A stretch of DNA of 64,000 nucleotides from Methanosarcina vacuolata Z-761 (GTDB lineage: Archaea; Halobacteriota; Methanosarcinia; Methanosarcinales; Methanosarcinaceae), in contig NZ_CP009520.1 of NCBI RefSeq assembly GCF_000969905.1, positions 2,790,001-2,854,000 of the forward strand, read 5' to 3'. Made by a program: the position numbers and the translations under genes. Below, piece by piece: positions 37,857 to 47,761 of this stretch. Position 1 is the stretch's first letter. Each line of letters starts with the position of its first letter. The notes under the pieces are model-generated. The model saw only the letters and a program-made list of their open reading frames with translations. It ran no database searches and was not told where the DNA came from.

Positions 37857-38812
37857 AGCGTGTCTACACCTTCTCTTGAGTGTTCTTCTTCCTTTGCTTC
37901 AAGCCCGAAACCTATCAGCGCGATAGACAGTACACAGAGGGTGATACAGATCCCTGGAGGCATATACCACCACCACATATCCCGAATAAAACCACCTTGA
38001 GAAAAAGCAAAAGAAAGCGTCATTCCCCAGCTTTTCATGCTTACGTCGCCAAGTCCCAGGAAAGAAAGGGATGCCTCAGAAATCATTGCCGAAGCAGTTG
38101 CCAGCATGAATTTGGGAAACAGGACGTGGATAATGTTTGGGAATATATCTGATTTCATGATGTGGTAAGAGGAAAAACCCATACACTGAGCACTTTTTAC
38201 GTAACCTGCTTCCCTGAGCTGTAAAGTCTTTGAACGGGTGACTCTGGCAGTGGATTCCCAGGAAAGAAGCCCCAGTATAGCTATCAGGATCCAGATGCTC
38301 GGCTTCAGAAATGCTCCAAGGACTATAATAAGGGGGATTTTGGGGATAACAAGGACAACATCAGTAAAGCCCATTAACAGCTCATCAATGATTCCTCTGA
38401 AATAGCCTGCACAGAGACCTAACGTAGTCCCGATGAGAGTTGAGATCAGGGCTGCCATAAAACCTACTGTCATTGAGATCCTTGCCCCAAACACCAGTTC
38501 TGAAAGGACATCATTTCCTATGTCATTTGTCCCAAGCAAGTGTTCTTCAGACGGGGCTTCGTAGGGTATGAAACGCTCTTCTGGGGCATAAGGAGCAAAA
38601 ATTGAAGGAAAAAGAGCCATAAAAATGAAAAGTACAAAGAGAAGAACGCCTATCCAGTTGGATACTCCCTGGAAACCTTTCTGTTTCTGAAAAATCCAGA
38701 AAGAAGGTTCTCCAGGAAATTCAAAGCGGGAAGCTTCGGATTTTTTCTCAGAAAAACCTTCAATGCCTGCTTCTTTCATACAGGGAATATCAGTACAGTC
38801 AGATTGATTCAT
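37853..38812 (-). CDS. Peptide/nickel-type ABC transporter permease (OppC/NikC-like)
   Basis: A 319-residue membrane protein. After a hydrophilic N-terminus and a first helix (WIGVLLFVLFIFMALFPS), the conserved HLLGTNDIGNDVLSELVFGARIS segment of OppC/DppC permeases is present. The EAA loop appears as REAGYVKSAQCMGFSSYHIMKSDIFPNI, and a terminal helix follows. It pairs with the adjacent OppB-like permease, overlapping it by 14 nt. Confidence 0.9.
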   Translation of the reverse strand: MNQSDCTDIPCMKEAGIEGFSEKKSEASRFEFPGEPSFWIFQKQKGFQGVSNWIGVLLFVLFIFMALFPSIFAPYAPEERFIPYEAPSEEHLLGTNDIGNDVLSELVFGARISMTVGFMAALISTLIGTTLGLCAGYFRGIIDELLMGFTDVVLVIPKIPLIIVLGAFLKPSIWILIAILGLLSWESTARVTRSKTLQLREAGYVKSAQCMGFSSYHIMKSDIFPNIIHVLFPKFMLATASAMISEASLSFLGLGDVSMKSWGMTLSFAFSQGGFIRDMWWWYMPPGICITLCVLSIALIGFGLEAKEEEHSREGVDTL

Positions 38813-39758
38813 CCAGGCCTCCTCTCACCCTGGGGTCAATTAAGGCATAAAGCAGGTCAGCAAACATATTTGCTAGCAGAACGGTAAGGGCGATTACCAG
38901 AAATGCTCCTTGAAGCAGAGGGTAGTCTTTTCCCATTATTGCATTGTATATCATGACCCCCATCCCGTTTAAGGAAAAGATGATTTCTATAAACAGCGCT
39001 CCGCTGAAGAGAAAACCGAAATCCAGGGCAAGCAGGGTAATTATCGGGAGGGAGGCGTTTTTTATGATATGCCTGAAAAGTATATCGGTATTGTACAGGC
39101 CTTTTGCTCTGGCATACAGTGCATAAAGCTGCTCCTTTTCCTGAATTACGCTTCCTCGCATGACCAGAAAGTTTCTGGATGCTGAAAAGACAGACATTAC
39201 ACAGATAGGTAAGAAAAGGTGATGCAGCACACTTCCGAGTTCAGGGGTGTCATAAAAGCCTTTGGAGGGAAAGAGCCCCAGTTTAAAAGAAAAGAGATAG
39301 AGGGTCAGGAGGGCAAGAAAGTAAGGTGGGATACAGGAAAGTACCACAAAAATAAAACCTGTAAAATGGCTCATTTTTCTTTCCGGTTTCCAGCCTGCAA
39401 GGGCACCGAGAAAACATCCAAGCAAGGCCCCGATAACCACTGATACTCCCACGAAAATTAGTGTCCAGCTCATCTTATCCAGAAGAATTTCTGCTACAGG
39501 GGCATGGAGGTGATAGGAATACCCCAGGTCAAGGCGCAGGAGGTTGGAAAGATAGGAGGTGAACTGCTCGGAAAGGGGCAGATTAAGCCCCAGTTCTGCC
39601 CTCAGTTCTTCCATCACTTCTTCTGAAACATAAGCGTCTTCACCAATCAGGTTTTTTACCGGGTCTCCAGGCATGAGCCTCGGGAGGGTAAAGTTGATGA
39701 CAATTATCAGCATCAACGAGGCAAAATACCTGGTTACTTTTCTTGCTATTTCTGACAT
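38799..39758 (-). CDS. Peptide/nickel-type ABC transporter permease (OppB/NikB-like)
   Basis: A 319-residue permease. The N-terminal LPRLMPGDPVKNL motif and LGLNLPLSEQFTSYLSNLLRLDLGYSYH are standard for OppB/DppB/NikB. The EAA loop is YALYARAKGLYNTDILFRHIIKNASLP. The protein forms the channel with the OppC-like partner. It follows the binding-protein gene after a 174-nt spacer that contains a tandem repeat. Confidence 0.9.
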   Translation of the reverse strand: MSEIARKVTRYFASLMLIIVINFTLPRLMPGDPVKNLIGEDAYVSEEVMEELRAELGLNLPLSEQFTSYLSNLLRLDLGYSYHLHAPVAEILLDKMSWTLIFVGVSVVIGALLGCFLGALAGWKPERKMSHFTGFIFVVLSCIPPYFLALLTLYLFSFKLGLFPSKGFYDTPELGSVLHHLFLPICVMSVFSASRNFLVMRGSVIQEKEQLYALYARAKGLYNTDILFRHIIKNASLPIITLLALDFGFLFSGALFIEIIFSLNGMGVMIYNAIMGKDYPLLQGAFLVIALTVLLANMFADLLYALIDPRVRGGLDESI

Positions 39759-39769
39759 TGCTCTATTTC

Positions 39770-39890
39770 TGACATCGCTCTTTTTACTCTGTTCTTGCTA
39801 TCTCTGATATCGCTCTTTTTAGTCTGTTCTTGCTATCTCTGATATCGCTCTTTTTACTCTGTTCTTGCTATCTCTGATATCGCTCTGATT
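39770..39890. repeat. 44-bp tandem repeat, nearly three copies
   Basis: Units of about 44 nt (GACATCGCTCTTTTTACTCTG, then TTCTTGCTATCTCT in a second half) repeat almost perfectly three times between the binding-protein and OppB-like genes. The repeat splits the operon and may form the leader of the permease mRNA. Confidence 0.88.
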
Positions 39891-39932
39891 ACCCGTTTTC
39901 TTCAATCGGATTTCTTCTTCCGAGACTGAGTT

Positions 39933-41717
39933 TTACGCCTCCACCTTCGTTACATTTGTAAAAGTATCCAGGTTATATATTCCGTAAAGTGGATCCGCGT
40001 ACCAGCCTTCGAAGTGCCTGTTAAATGGAGTAACCGTCTTGCTCCAGTAGAGGGGAATTGCAGGCAGATTTTCTGCATAGTAGTCCTGAAGCTCGTATGC
40101 ATACTTCTGAAGTTCTGCAGAGTCCGTGGTTGCAAGGATGTTATCGCAGAGTTGCAGGAACACAGGGTCTTCTACATTATGCATAACTCCCTGGCCTGTC
40201 CGCCTGGAATCAAAATAGCCGCTTCCCCAACTTGAGTGCATAAGCATACCCCAGGGAGTGGAACGCGTTACTGTCAGGTCATAATTGTAACTGTCTTTAA
40301 GAGTAATCCAGGTATCTGAATCCACAGTTTTGAGGTCTGCAGAAAGCCCAATGTTTTCAAAGTATTCATCGAGAAGTTCGCCTGTTCTGGCGTAATCAGG
40401 TCGGATGAGGATTTCAAGCTTTATGTCTTTTCCATCTTTTCCTTCCAGTATTCCATTCCCGTTGCTGTCCGAATATCCGGCTTTTTCCAGGATTTCTCTG
40501 GCTTTTTCGGGGCTGTACTCCAGTTTTTCGGTTTCCTTATAATTTTCCATGGATGATGGCACAAAACCACGATTCGGAACTTCTCCGTACCCCAGGGTTT
40601 CAAGACTTGCAAGTTCTTCATAATTTATAGCATAGGCCAGGGCTTCCCTGAATTCCTCATCTGAAAACGGGGCTTTTTTCAAATTGGGAGCAAGGAAAAC
40701 AAGCCCGATACTGGTCTTTTCCATGAAGTCAAAATTTCCAGTTTTATTAAGTTCTTCTATACTTGAGTAAGGGTATGATCCCGCATATTTATAGTAAGTG
40801 TCAGCTTCTCCATTTTTAAGGGCTAGAGTGGCAACATCCACATTTGAGTAAAAATGGATCTCGACAGTTTTGAATTCAGGAGCCTTTCCTTTCCAGTATG
40901 GGTTTTTCTCAAAAACCAGTTTTCCGGCATTGAGGTATATCAGTTTTAGATAGTAGGGCCCGCAGCCGACATAAGGGCCGTTGTTTGTGTATTCTACCGG
41001 GTCCTCGATATTTTTCCACACATGAGCAGGGAGGATATCATAGGTTGCAAACTCCATACTGACCCGGGTGTAAGGCTTGTTAAATTTGAAGGTCACTGAA
41101 TTGTTGGCATCCGAAACTGTTGAGTTTTCCAGGGTATCATTAATCCAGCTTGCCCAGGGGGTTTTTTCACCGTAGTAGCGGATTGAGAACTCAACATCTT
41201 CTGGTGTTACTTTTTCTCCGTCATTCCAGTAGAGGTCGTCTCTGAGGTAGAAGGTCCAGAGCGTGTTATTTTCCGATACACTGTAATTCTCTGCAAGCTG
41301 CCCTACAATATGTCCTTCCGAATCCATTTTCATGAGTGGCGGGTTTGAAAGATGGGCAAAAACCCCCAGACCTGTATCTCCAACCAGGGACGCAGACTCT
41401 ATTACGTCCGGAGTTGCAATTTTCAGGACTGCGTCTTCAGAATCTGCTGACTGCTGAATGTCTGCAGCGCCGATTTTGGAAATTTCTCCTGAACTCTGCA
41501 GGTCCCCTTCTCCTGAGAACAGGCTTTTTACATATGTGATAAACCGGTCAAAAAATCCTTCTTCCGGGGCTGTCTGGTTGTTTTCAGAATCTTCCTGCCC
41601 TACCGCTCCTGAAGAAAATACGGTTGAGCAAAAGGTAAGAACAAGTATTGTAAGGATAATCGTTCGCTTTAATCTTACTTTTAATCCCAATCCCATTAAG
41701 TGTTTTATTTGTTTCAT
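39933..41717 (-). CDS. ABC transporter substrate-binding protein, family 5 (peptide/nickel type)
   Basis: A 594-residue exported binding protein. A signal segment (IILTILVLTFCSTVFSSGAVG) is followed by an Asp/Ser-rich linker and a family-5 extracellular solute-binding fold. Visible pieces are LAENYSVSENNTLWTFYLRDDLYWNDGEKVTPEDVEFS near residue 140, GPYYLKLIYLNAGKLVFEKNPYWKG, and EALAYAINYEELASL. Such proteins bind peptides, nickel or nickel chelates. No His-rich nickel site is obvious, so the ligand is open. It is the first gene of the importer operon. Confidence 0.9.
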   Translation of the reverse strand: MKQIKHLMGLGLKVRLKRTIILTILVLTFCSTVFSSGAVGQEDSENNQTAPEEGFFDRFITYVKSLFSGEGDLQSSGEISKIGAADIQQSADSEDAVLKIATPDVIESASLVGDTGLGVFAHLSNPPLMKMDSEGHIVGQLAENYSVSENNTLWTFYLRDDLYWNDGEKVTPEDVEFSIRYYGEKTPWASWINDTLENSTVSDANNSVTFKFNKPYTRVSMEFATYDILPAHVWKNIEDPVEYTNNGPYVGCGPYYLKLIYLNAGKLVFEKNPYWKGKAPEFKTVEIHFYSNVDVATLALKNGEADTYYKYAGSYPYSSIEELNKTGNFDFMEKTSIGLVFLAPNLKKAPFSDEEFREALAYAINYEELASLETLGYGEVPNRGFVPSSMENYKETEKLEYSPEKAREILEKAGYSDSNGNGILEGKDGKDIKLEILIRPDYARTGELLDEYFENIGLSADLKTVDSDTWITLKDSYNYDLTVTRSTPWGMLMHSSWGSGYFDSRRTGQGVMHNVEDPVFLQLCDNILATTDSAELQKYAYELQDYYAENLPAIPLYWSKTVTPFNRHFEGWYADPLYGIYNLDTFTNVTKVEA

Positions 41718-41764
41718 CTACTGCTTTCCCCTTTTTGAGCTCTTATCATCCAGGTTTCAAAAAC

Positions 41765-41850
41765 ATTTTTACAGACTGCAAATAGTCCTACAGACTGCAA
41801 ATAGTCCTACAGACTGCAAATAGTCCTACAAACTGCAAATAGTCCTACAG
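41765..41850. repeat. 19-bp tandem repeat, about four copies
   Basis: ACAGACTGCAAATAGTCCT is repeated at 19-nt spacing, about four times, upstream of the binding-protein gene. It lies where the promoter and leader of the importer operon are expected. Confidence 0.92.
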
Positions 41851-42098
41851 ATCCTAATTACTTCTTGAGTAACATTTCTAATCTTTGAATCGGGAACTTT
41901 TCCCATCATAGTAATAATTAACAATAATATCATATATAGTAGTTAAAAATAATACAAATTATTCATTTTTTATGCTAAATACTCTAAACAACTTCATAAT
42001 ATAAACTTTTTGATATTTTACTATTCAAAAAATAGACTGGGGAAAGCCCTTTTATGCAGGTTGATTCGAGTCATTAAAAAACTGAAAAAATCGCACTT

Positions 42099-43103
42099 TT
42101 AATTTTGTTTCTCGATTTCAATCTGCCTTTCAATATCTTTTGCCAGATTTTCTGCCGAATGAATGTAGACTGATGCAGGAAGCCCCGTGTTTGAGATCAT
42201 ATAAAACAGGTTCATGGTTGTCCTGTTGAGGCCAGGAAAACTGCTCAATAGGGTGCTTCTGGAGATTTTGACCATTGTATCAAGAGATTTTATCCCGGTA
42301 AGGTAGCCTTCTATGTCCCTGTTTTTCTGGCTTTTTTCAAAAATCAGATCTATCCAGGTATTCATTTCGTCGATCAAAAGCTCTCTGGTAAGGTCTTCGG
42401 GAACGATGTAACTTTTTCCCTGCGTTACGTTTTTGAAAAATTCATTGAAATTATCTCCTTTTGCAAGGGTGTATACTTTACCGATTCTTCCTGTATGAGT
42501 ATCGGTTGTCGCGGCAATACCTTTGCCAAGGTTTTCTGCAAGAGCAATTGTAAGTTCGTTTTTCTGCTTGAGTTCGTGCATATTGTATTCCAGTACAGGG
42601 AAAAGTTTTGCCAGCCTGGGGACTGAAGACGGATTCGGTACACTGTGAAACTCAAACCAGAATGGATGGTTATAAATAAAAGGAAGCTTGTGCCGCCTGA
42701 GGTATTTGATAAAGCTTCTCAGGTCATGTTCGATTTCCGCAATTTCCATGAGCTCAAAGAACTCCTCCCTGTCAAGCTCGAAAATATTAATATGAAGCGA
42801 ATGCCCTGCAAACTCCGGGTCATATACACTTATTTCAACCCCGGGGATAAGCTTTTCACGGTTCCACCCGAGAATTTCATATGCCTCAATGGTATCGTGG
42901 TCTGTAAATGTCACGTAATCCATTCCCATCTTTAGAGCCTTCTCATAAAGGCTCTCTGGGTGCAGGTCTCTTACAGGAAGCACGTCAAAAGAACAGGTTG
43001 TATGAACGTGCAGGTCTGCTCGCCTCCAGCCCTCTTCTATAAGCTCAACTGCTTGTTCCGGAGTTATCAGTTTCTCCTCGTAATTTCTCGACCCTCTCCC
43101 CAT
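42099..43103 (-). CDS. PHP-domain phosphoesterase
   Basis: A 334-residue protein with PHP metal motifs. ADLHVHTTCSFD is motif I near residue 30, YVTFTDHDTIEAYE is motif II, and GVEISVYDP, YNHPFWFE and TTDTHTGRIG supply the other His/Asp ligands. PHP proteins bind two or three metals and hydrolyse phosphate esters, for example histidinol phosphate or nucleotides; the substrate is not readable here. No signal peptide. Monocistronic. Confidence 0.85.
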   Translation of the reverse strand: MGRGSRNYEEKLITPEQAVELIEEGWRRADLHVHTTCSFDVLPVRDLHPESLYEKALKMGMDYVTFTDHDTIEAYEILGWNREKLIPGVEISVYDPEFAGHSLHINIFELDREEFFELMEIAEIEHDLRSFIKYLRRHKLPFIYNHPFWFEFHSVPNPSSVPRLAKLFPVLEYNMHELKQKNELTIALAENLGKGIAATTDTHTGRIGKVYTLAKGDNFNEFFKNVTQGKSYIVPEDLTRELLIDEMNTWIDLIFEKSQKNRDIEGYLTGIKSLDTMVKISRSTLLSSFPGLNRTTMNLFYMISNTGLPASVYIHSAENLAKDIERQIEIEKQN

Positions 43104-43316
43104 AGGCGTAAAACCTTGAACTTTTATTCAATTTTGATTATTTTTAGCAAGTTTTTAATTTATCCCCAATATAGTATATCCTTTTTTTAGATTAAGGTTT
43201 TCCGGAAGAATTCCTGGAAAAATTACAGGCCCACAAATGAAATATTACAGGTTCACAAATGAAATTTTTTGTGTTGAATGCAAATTCAGATCCAGGCCCT
43301 TCAAAGGTAAACTCCA

Positions 43317-43562
43317 GTGGTCATCACCCAAACAGCTTGGAAGATACAGAGTCTTGCAAAAGACAACATTATCCCGTTCTATGATGTGGTAGAACTCGGC
43401 GGTAAAGCCAGAAAACATAAAAGAGTGCTCGGAATTTCCCTAAAAGAAGCAAAGTCTCCTGCACTTTCTATGGAGATTATTGAGAAATTGGAACGCCGCT
43501 CAAAAAAGAAATTCTTCTGGAAAGAGAGACAGAAGGAGATACGCAGCCATAGAAGCAATTAA
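43317..43562 (+). CDS. Hypothetical basic protein (81 aa), possibly a gene fragment
   Basis: A Lys/Arg-rich frame starting at GTG (AWKIQSLAKDNIIPFYDVVELGGKARKHKR, EIIEKLERRSKKKFFWKERQKE). No recognised domain, no clear ribosome binding site, and the coding frame seems to extend upstream without a start (FVLNANSDPGPSK). It may be a relic of a larger gene. The flanking spacers 43104-43316 and 43563-43887 contain nothing else I can name. Confidence 0.3.
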   Translation: MVITQTAWKIQSLAKDNIIPFYDVVELGGKARKHKRVLGISLKEAKSPALSMEIIEKLERRSKKKFFWKERQKEIRSHRSN

Positions 43563-43887
43563 GTTAGGTCATGCTCGATTTATAAAATCAAATGCATTAA
43601 GCGTCATGGCTAAAATGACGAATCTGGTGGCCTCTTAAACATTTTTAGCTAGAAATCAGATAATTAAACATCTTCCTGATGTTGAGACCATAAAAATTTA
43701 ATAGAACTTAAAAGAACCTTAAATGTGATACTTAAATAATTGAACTAAAAAACAAAAGTTGCTATACGTTGTTGTTTTAATTTGTATTTTAGGTAGTTAA
43801 TGTTTAGTGCTACTTTTTCATCAGTTCAACTGCTAAAGTCCTAGCTAAAGAAGTTTTTGTGTAGAATGTCCTAAAAGGAGGTTATAT

Positions 43888-44319
43888 ATGGATAGTTCTT
43901 CTTTGAAGCCCGATCTAGCTTACGAATTCAAGTTCAAAATACCAGAGAATAAGACTGTTCCTTTCCTTTATCCAGAATCACCTGAATTTCAGGTTATGCC
44001 AAAGGTTTTTGCCACTGGGTTCATGGCTGGATTATTTGAATGGACCTGTATTCAAGCAATAAATCCCTATCTAGACTTTCCCGTTGAGCAGACTGTAGGT
44101 ACCGATGTTAAATTAAGCCATTCGGCGGCTACTCCACCCGGTTTGACCGTTACGGTAAAGACAAAATTGGAAAAAATAGAGGGAAGGAAGCTCACTTTTT
44201 CAATTATGGCTGATGATGGCGTTGACAAGATTTCTGAGGGCACAGATGAGAAATTTATAATCGACGCTGCCAAATTTAACTCCAAGGCAGAAGCCAAAGC
44301 TAAAAGTGCCAGTAATTGA
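43888..44319 (+). CDS. Hotdog-fold thioesterase (fluoroacetyl-CoA thioesterase-like)
   Basis: A 143-residue protein of the FlK-like thioesterase family. The pattern is TVPFLYPESPEFQVMPKVFATGFMAGLFEWTCIQAI, then FPVEQTVGTDVKLSHSAATPPGLTVTV, where the Glu and Thr/His positions form the catalytic region, and a DGVDKISEGTDEKF strand. It presumably hydrolyses a short acyl-CoA in the cytoplasm. The ribosome binding site AAAGGAGGTTATAT is excellent. It overlaps or abuts the methanogenesis marker 8 gene, so the two are co-transcribed, hinting that the thioesterase serves the same unknown pathway. Confidence 0.82.
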   Translation: MDSSSLKPDLAYEFKFKIPENKTVPFLYPESPEFQVMPKVFATGFMAGLFEWTCIQAINPYLDFPVEQTVGTDVKLSHSAATPPGLTVTVKTKLEKIEGRKLTFSIMADDGVDKISEGTDEKFIIDAAKFNSKAEAKAKSASN

Positions 44320-44329
44320 AGGGATAATC

Positions 44330-45181
44330 ATGCCTCATATAATGGAAATAATGGGAAAAACAAGGGTAGTAGTAAAGGATGGTAAAGTAATAGAAGTTGG
44401 AGAGGCTGAACTTGAGTGGTGTCCTCTCATTGACAAGCTAAGCGGTGTACAGAAAATTACCTCTGAAGAAGTCAAAAAGAATGTGGAGTTTAAGATAAAA
44501 GAATACGGAATGTTCACAGCCAAGCGACATCTCCTTGGACATGATACTTTCGTAGCTTTTGGAGCCTCAGAAATAATGATGTCTGGCTTGCGAAGCGGTT
44601 TTCTTGATACAACTGTAACCGCCTGTGATGGAGCAGGTACTGTTATATCCAATAATCCAGAGCTTGTTCAGGGTATAGGAGGCAGGATGTCAGGTCTGGT
44701 CGAAACTGAACCTATTGAGGATGTCATAAATGGAATTCAAAAACTCGGTGGAATTATCCTCGATACTAAAACTGCATCTATAGACCCCGTTGGCGGAGTT
44801 AAAAAAGCTGCGGAACTTGGTTACAAAAAAATCGCAGTCACCACTGCTGATTCAAAAACTGCAAAAAATCTGAGGGAAATTGAGACTGAACTTGGGCTTG
44901 ATCTTATAGTAATTGCGGTACATGTTACAGGAGTCAGCAAGGAAGAAGCTCAAGGTCTTCTGGAAAATTCAGACCTGGTGATCAGTTGTGCTTCTAAGTA
45001 TATAAGGGAGCTTGCAAAACCCATAGTTCAAGTAGCTGCTGCAATTCCACTATTTGCCCTTACTAAGAAAGGAAAAGAATTAGTGATTGAGAGGGAAAGA
45101 GATATTGAAAGCCCAATTTTGATAACTACTACAGAACTGCCAGTTGTGCCTAAACATAAGCAGCCGCGGGATTTGAAGTAA
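44330..45181 (+). CDS. Methanogenesis marker protein 8 (DUF2099)
   Basis: A protein of about 283 residues, if the start is the ATG at 44330; an in-frame GTG at 44306 would add eight residues. Typical segments are VVVKDGKVIEVGEAELEWCPL, GMFTAKRHLLGHDTFVAFGASE, TACDGAGTVISNNP, GIGGRMSGLVETEPI and GGIILDTKTASIDPVGGVKKA. The family is found across methanogens and is tracked as a methanogenesis marker, but its reaction is not established. It fits the organism assignment strongly. Confidence 0.85.
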   Translation: MPHIMEIMGKTRVVVKDGKVIEVGEAELEWCPLIDKLSGVQKITSEEVKKNVEFKIKEYGMFTAKRHLLGHDTFVAFGASEIMMSGLRSGFLDTTVTACDGAGTVISNNPELVQGIGGRMSGLVETEPIEDVINGIQKLGGIILDTKTASIDPVGGVKKAAELGYKKIAVTTADSKTAKNLREIETELGLDLIVIAVHVTGVSKEEAQGLLENSDLVISCASKYIRELAKPIVQVAAAIPLFALTKKGKELVIERERDIESPILITTTELPVVPKHKQPRDLK

Positions 45182-45297
45182 AGGGTTATGTGCGGTATGT
45201 GGAAGCTTTGAGTATTTTTCAGTTTTCTTAGAGCCTATCAATGTTTCAGCTCCAGAAAGCACACAACACACTTATTTTTCGGATAGCTCTAATAGCC

Positions 45298-46236
45298 TTA
45301 AATACCCCCATTGCAACCGGAACAGTTATCGCACGATTTTGCTTTCATATAGTTGCCGCGCATGATCAGGAATGTGCATTCAGCTATCTTGTAGACGACC
45401 TCTTTGGTATCGTCACCAACGCTTACAGTATTATCATCAAAGACTAACTTAATCGGCACAGTTTCAAACTCAGTTGTCAGGCCCGGCCTTAACGTTGGAA
45501 AAATTATTTCCTTTTCGCCATTTTTTTTCCGGACTGTAATGATGTCAAAAGTAGTGAGAGAAGTTAATCTTCCTCTTTCGTCAAAGCACACGGAGTTTTT
45601 ATCCGCATCAATTCCAAGTGCATCTGCATCATATGCATTTATCGAGCCAATAGGGGTTTCAATTGTGAATGGTTCTGCAGGTTCTACAGATTGTATGCTC
45701 CCATCTTCAAAAAGCTTAAATCCGATTCGAACTGGCATTTTTCCTGCAGGTGTGTCAATTATAATTCGTTCATTCGGCCACAAAATCAGGCTTCTAACTT
45801 TTCCGTCCGGATAAAACCGCAAACCTATTATTTTTGCATAAAAGTCCCCAAATGGGAATGAAAAATGGAATTTTTGTGCAAGTTCGCCTTCTTCTTCCTC
45901 TGACCAGAAACCGCTGATCTGGCCGTTTAGAGGGAACAAACTATTGATTGATCCGTCCTCAAAAAAAGTAACCAGTTCGGCTGGAAATGTTCCTGTTGGT
46001 GTGCTTATTTCAGTCTGCTGTTCTAGAGAAATGCTTTTAATTTTTCCACTTTTATAAAAAGACAGTACTGCTAACTGCTTTTTTCGAAATCCTGGATCAC
46101 CATATTGTGGAACAAGATCTCCGTACTTTGTGTGAATCAAATTATACTCTTCAAGCTTACAGTCCTTCAGTTCACCACCATCATATGTGGTAAAGCTCGT
46201 TATTCCTTTGAGTCCACTTGTTTCAACAGTTAACAT
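45298..46236 (-). CDS. Hypothetical protein with beta repeats and C-terminal CxxCxxC cluster
   Basis: A 312-residue protein of unknown family. It contains repeated strand-turn units with an xxDGxIxS core (FYKSGKIKSISLE, FFEDGSINSLFPL, FYPDGKVRSLILW, LFEDGSIQSVEPA), reminiscent of MORN or beta-solenoid repeats. The final residues KSCDNCSGCNGGI hold three closely spaced Cys, a plausible metal or FeS ligand tail. It lies between methanogenesis marker 8 and the metal-type binding-protein genes, and is transcribed towards the former. A role in metal handling is only suggested by context. Confidence 0.6.
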   Translation of the reverse strand: MLTVETSGLKGITSFTTYDGGELKDCKLEEYNLIHTKYGDLVPQYGDPGFRKKQLAVLSFYKSGKIKSISLEQQTEISTPTGTFPAELVTFFEDGSINSLFPLNGQISGFWSEEEEGELAQKFHFSFPFGDFYAKIIGLRFYPDGKVRSLILWPNERIIIDTPAGKMPVRIGFKLFEDGSIQSVEPAEPFTIETPIGSINAYDADALGIDADKNSVCFDERGRLTSLTTFDIITVRKKNGEKEIIFPTLRPGLTTEFETVPIKLVFDDNTVSVGDDTKEVVYKIAECTFLIMRGNYMKAKSCDNCSGCNGGI

Positions 46237-46454
46237 TATGTACCATCCTGGGTTAAAAACTAATTAAGTTCTTAGCTTTATATATTTGAGACAAATTCTG
46301 CATATTTTTGTATTTTTAGTCATTTTAATATAATTAAAATTATATTTTATATATTAACTAAAAACATGCTAAACAAAAACATGCTAAACAAAAACCTTAA
46401 CGACCTTTGATTTCTTCAGAGATTTCATTAGAAATACTAGCGTTGATTCACTAC

Positions 46455-46550
46455 TTCGATTAATTTGTCTGACTGATTTTGATTAATTTGTCTGACTGAT
46501 TTTGATTAATTTGTCTGACTGATTTTGATTAATTTGTCTGATTAATTTGA
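46455..46550. repeat. 23-bp tandem repeat, about four copies
   Basis: GATTAATTTGTCTGACTGATTTT repeats about four times and overlaps the last codons of the adjacent binding-protein gene, where it encodes part of the NDQINQTN tail. Confidence 0.9.
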
Positions 46551-47665
46551 TCATTCGTCACGTTATTATCAAGATATACTTTTGAATAAAATGTTTTTAC
46601 CTCTTTGTTCAGGTCAATTTTCACTTTATCCGGATAAAGCATTTTTGCGGTCCACAGAAGCCCCATCAGTGATTGTGTCCGGTCAAGCATCTCGTATTTT
46701 GTAGATGCGTAAACACGCTTATTCTTTACGGCAGCAATATCTTTCCAGGCGTCTTTCGAGAGAATTTCATCACGACCTTTCGCAGTTTTGGTAATAATAA
46801 CATCTGGATTCCACTGATAGATTTGTTCCAGTGAAACCTGGATTTCTTCACTTGTATTGGCCGATTCCATTTGTGGATTTGCTTCCATGAAGCTTATGCC
46901 CCCCGCCAAACTGATGATAGACGCCATAATGGTTCTGGACCCAACCGTCTTGGTGACATCTGGTTGCGCATAATACACTTTGAGCTTATCACTTTCATTA
47001 ATTTTCGAGGTTTTATCGGTAACCTTTTTGATGGTTTCATCCCAGTAATCCCCAAGCTCGTTTCCTTCTTTTTCATTTCCAACAATTTTACCGATTAATC
47101 TCCATGAATCTGCAATCTCTTCAAGCGTATCTTTTGACGCAGCAACGAATGGAATGCCAACTTTTTTTTGTTCGGATTCGATTTTTGTATCCTTTGTTAA
47201 CGTTATTACTATCTGAGGACTGACTGCTAAAAGATCTTCTACGTTCATGTCGCTGTGGAATTCTCCATTAATCGGAAGAGCCAGCAGCCTCTTTTCTTCA
47301 TCATCTGACATAAATTCTAGCCGTTCAGTAAACTGCTTGTCCACACTCACAAGTTTTTCCGGTGCCAGCCTCCATACCATTTGGCACGGTATCGGATGTA
47401 ACACTGAAATCCTGATAATATCAGCAGGCAATGTAATTTTTCTGCCTGCTAAATCGGTAATTTCCCGAGTATCTGACAGTGCAGTGTCCGATATTGTTGT
47501 TTCTTGCTCAATATTTGTTGCAGCAGTTATCTCAGCTTTGGGATTTGATGTCGTATCCATAAAATCGCTTGTTTTCTGTGAACATCCACTTACAAGCAGT
47601 ATAGGTAGTGTTATTAAAAGACACAGCACGATAAACAAACTTAGTGGACTTTTCTTTGTTCTCAT
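46529..47665 (-). CDS. BtuF/FepB-type substrate-binding lipoprotein 1
   Basis: A 378-residue lipoprotein with signal (SLFIVLCLLITLPILLVSGC, lipobox Cys near residue 28). It has two lobes: REITDLAGRKITLPADIIRISVLHP begins the mature domain, a long helix and MNVEDLLAVSPQIVITL follow, and the second lobe has QIYQWNPDVIITKTAK. This is the class III (cobalamin/iron-siderophore/molybdate MolA) binding-protein fold. It diverges from a FecCD permease gene across a spacer holding two palindromic operators. The likely ligand is a metal or metal chelate. Confidence 0.88.
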   Translation of the reverse strand: MRTKKSPLSLFIVLCLLITLPILLVSGCSQKTSDFMDTTSNPKAEITAATNIEQETTISDTALSDTREITDLAGRKITLPADIIRISVLHPIPCQMVWRLAPEKLVSVDKQFTERLEFMSDDEEKRLLALPINGEFHSDMNVEDLLAVSPQIVITLTKDTKIESEQKKVGIPFVAASKDTLEEIADSWRLIGKIVGNEKEGNELGDYWDETIKKVTDKTSKINESDKLKVYYAQPDVTKTVGSRTIMASIISLAGGISFMEANPQMESANTSEEIQVSLEQIYQWNPDVIITKTAKGRDEILSKDAWKDIAAVKNKRVYASTKYEMLDRTQSLMGLLWTAKMLYPDKVKIDLNKEVKTFYSKVYLDNNVTNDQINQTN

Positions 47666-47761
47666 CTTGATAGCCCTTCAATATTTTTTGAGTCCATCCC
47701 AAAACTTACGATTTTACTTCTTTGGATACGGCTTTAAAATTTTATACTACAGTTGGCATGT

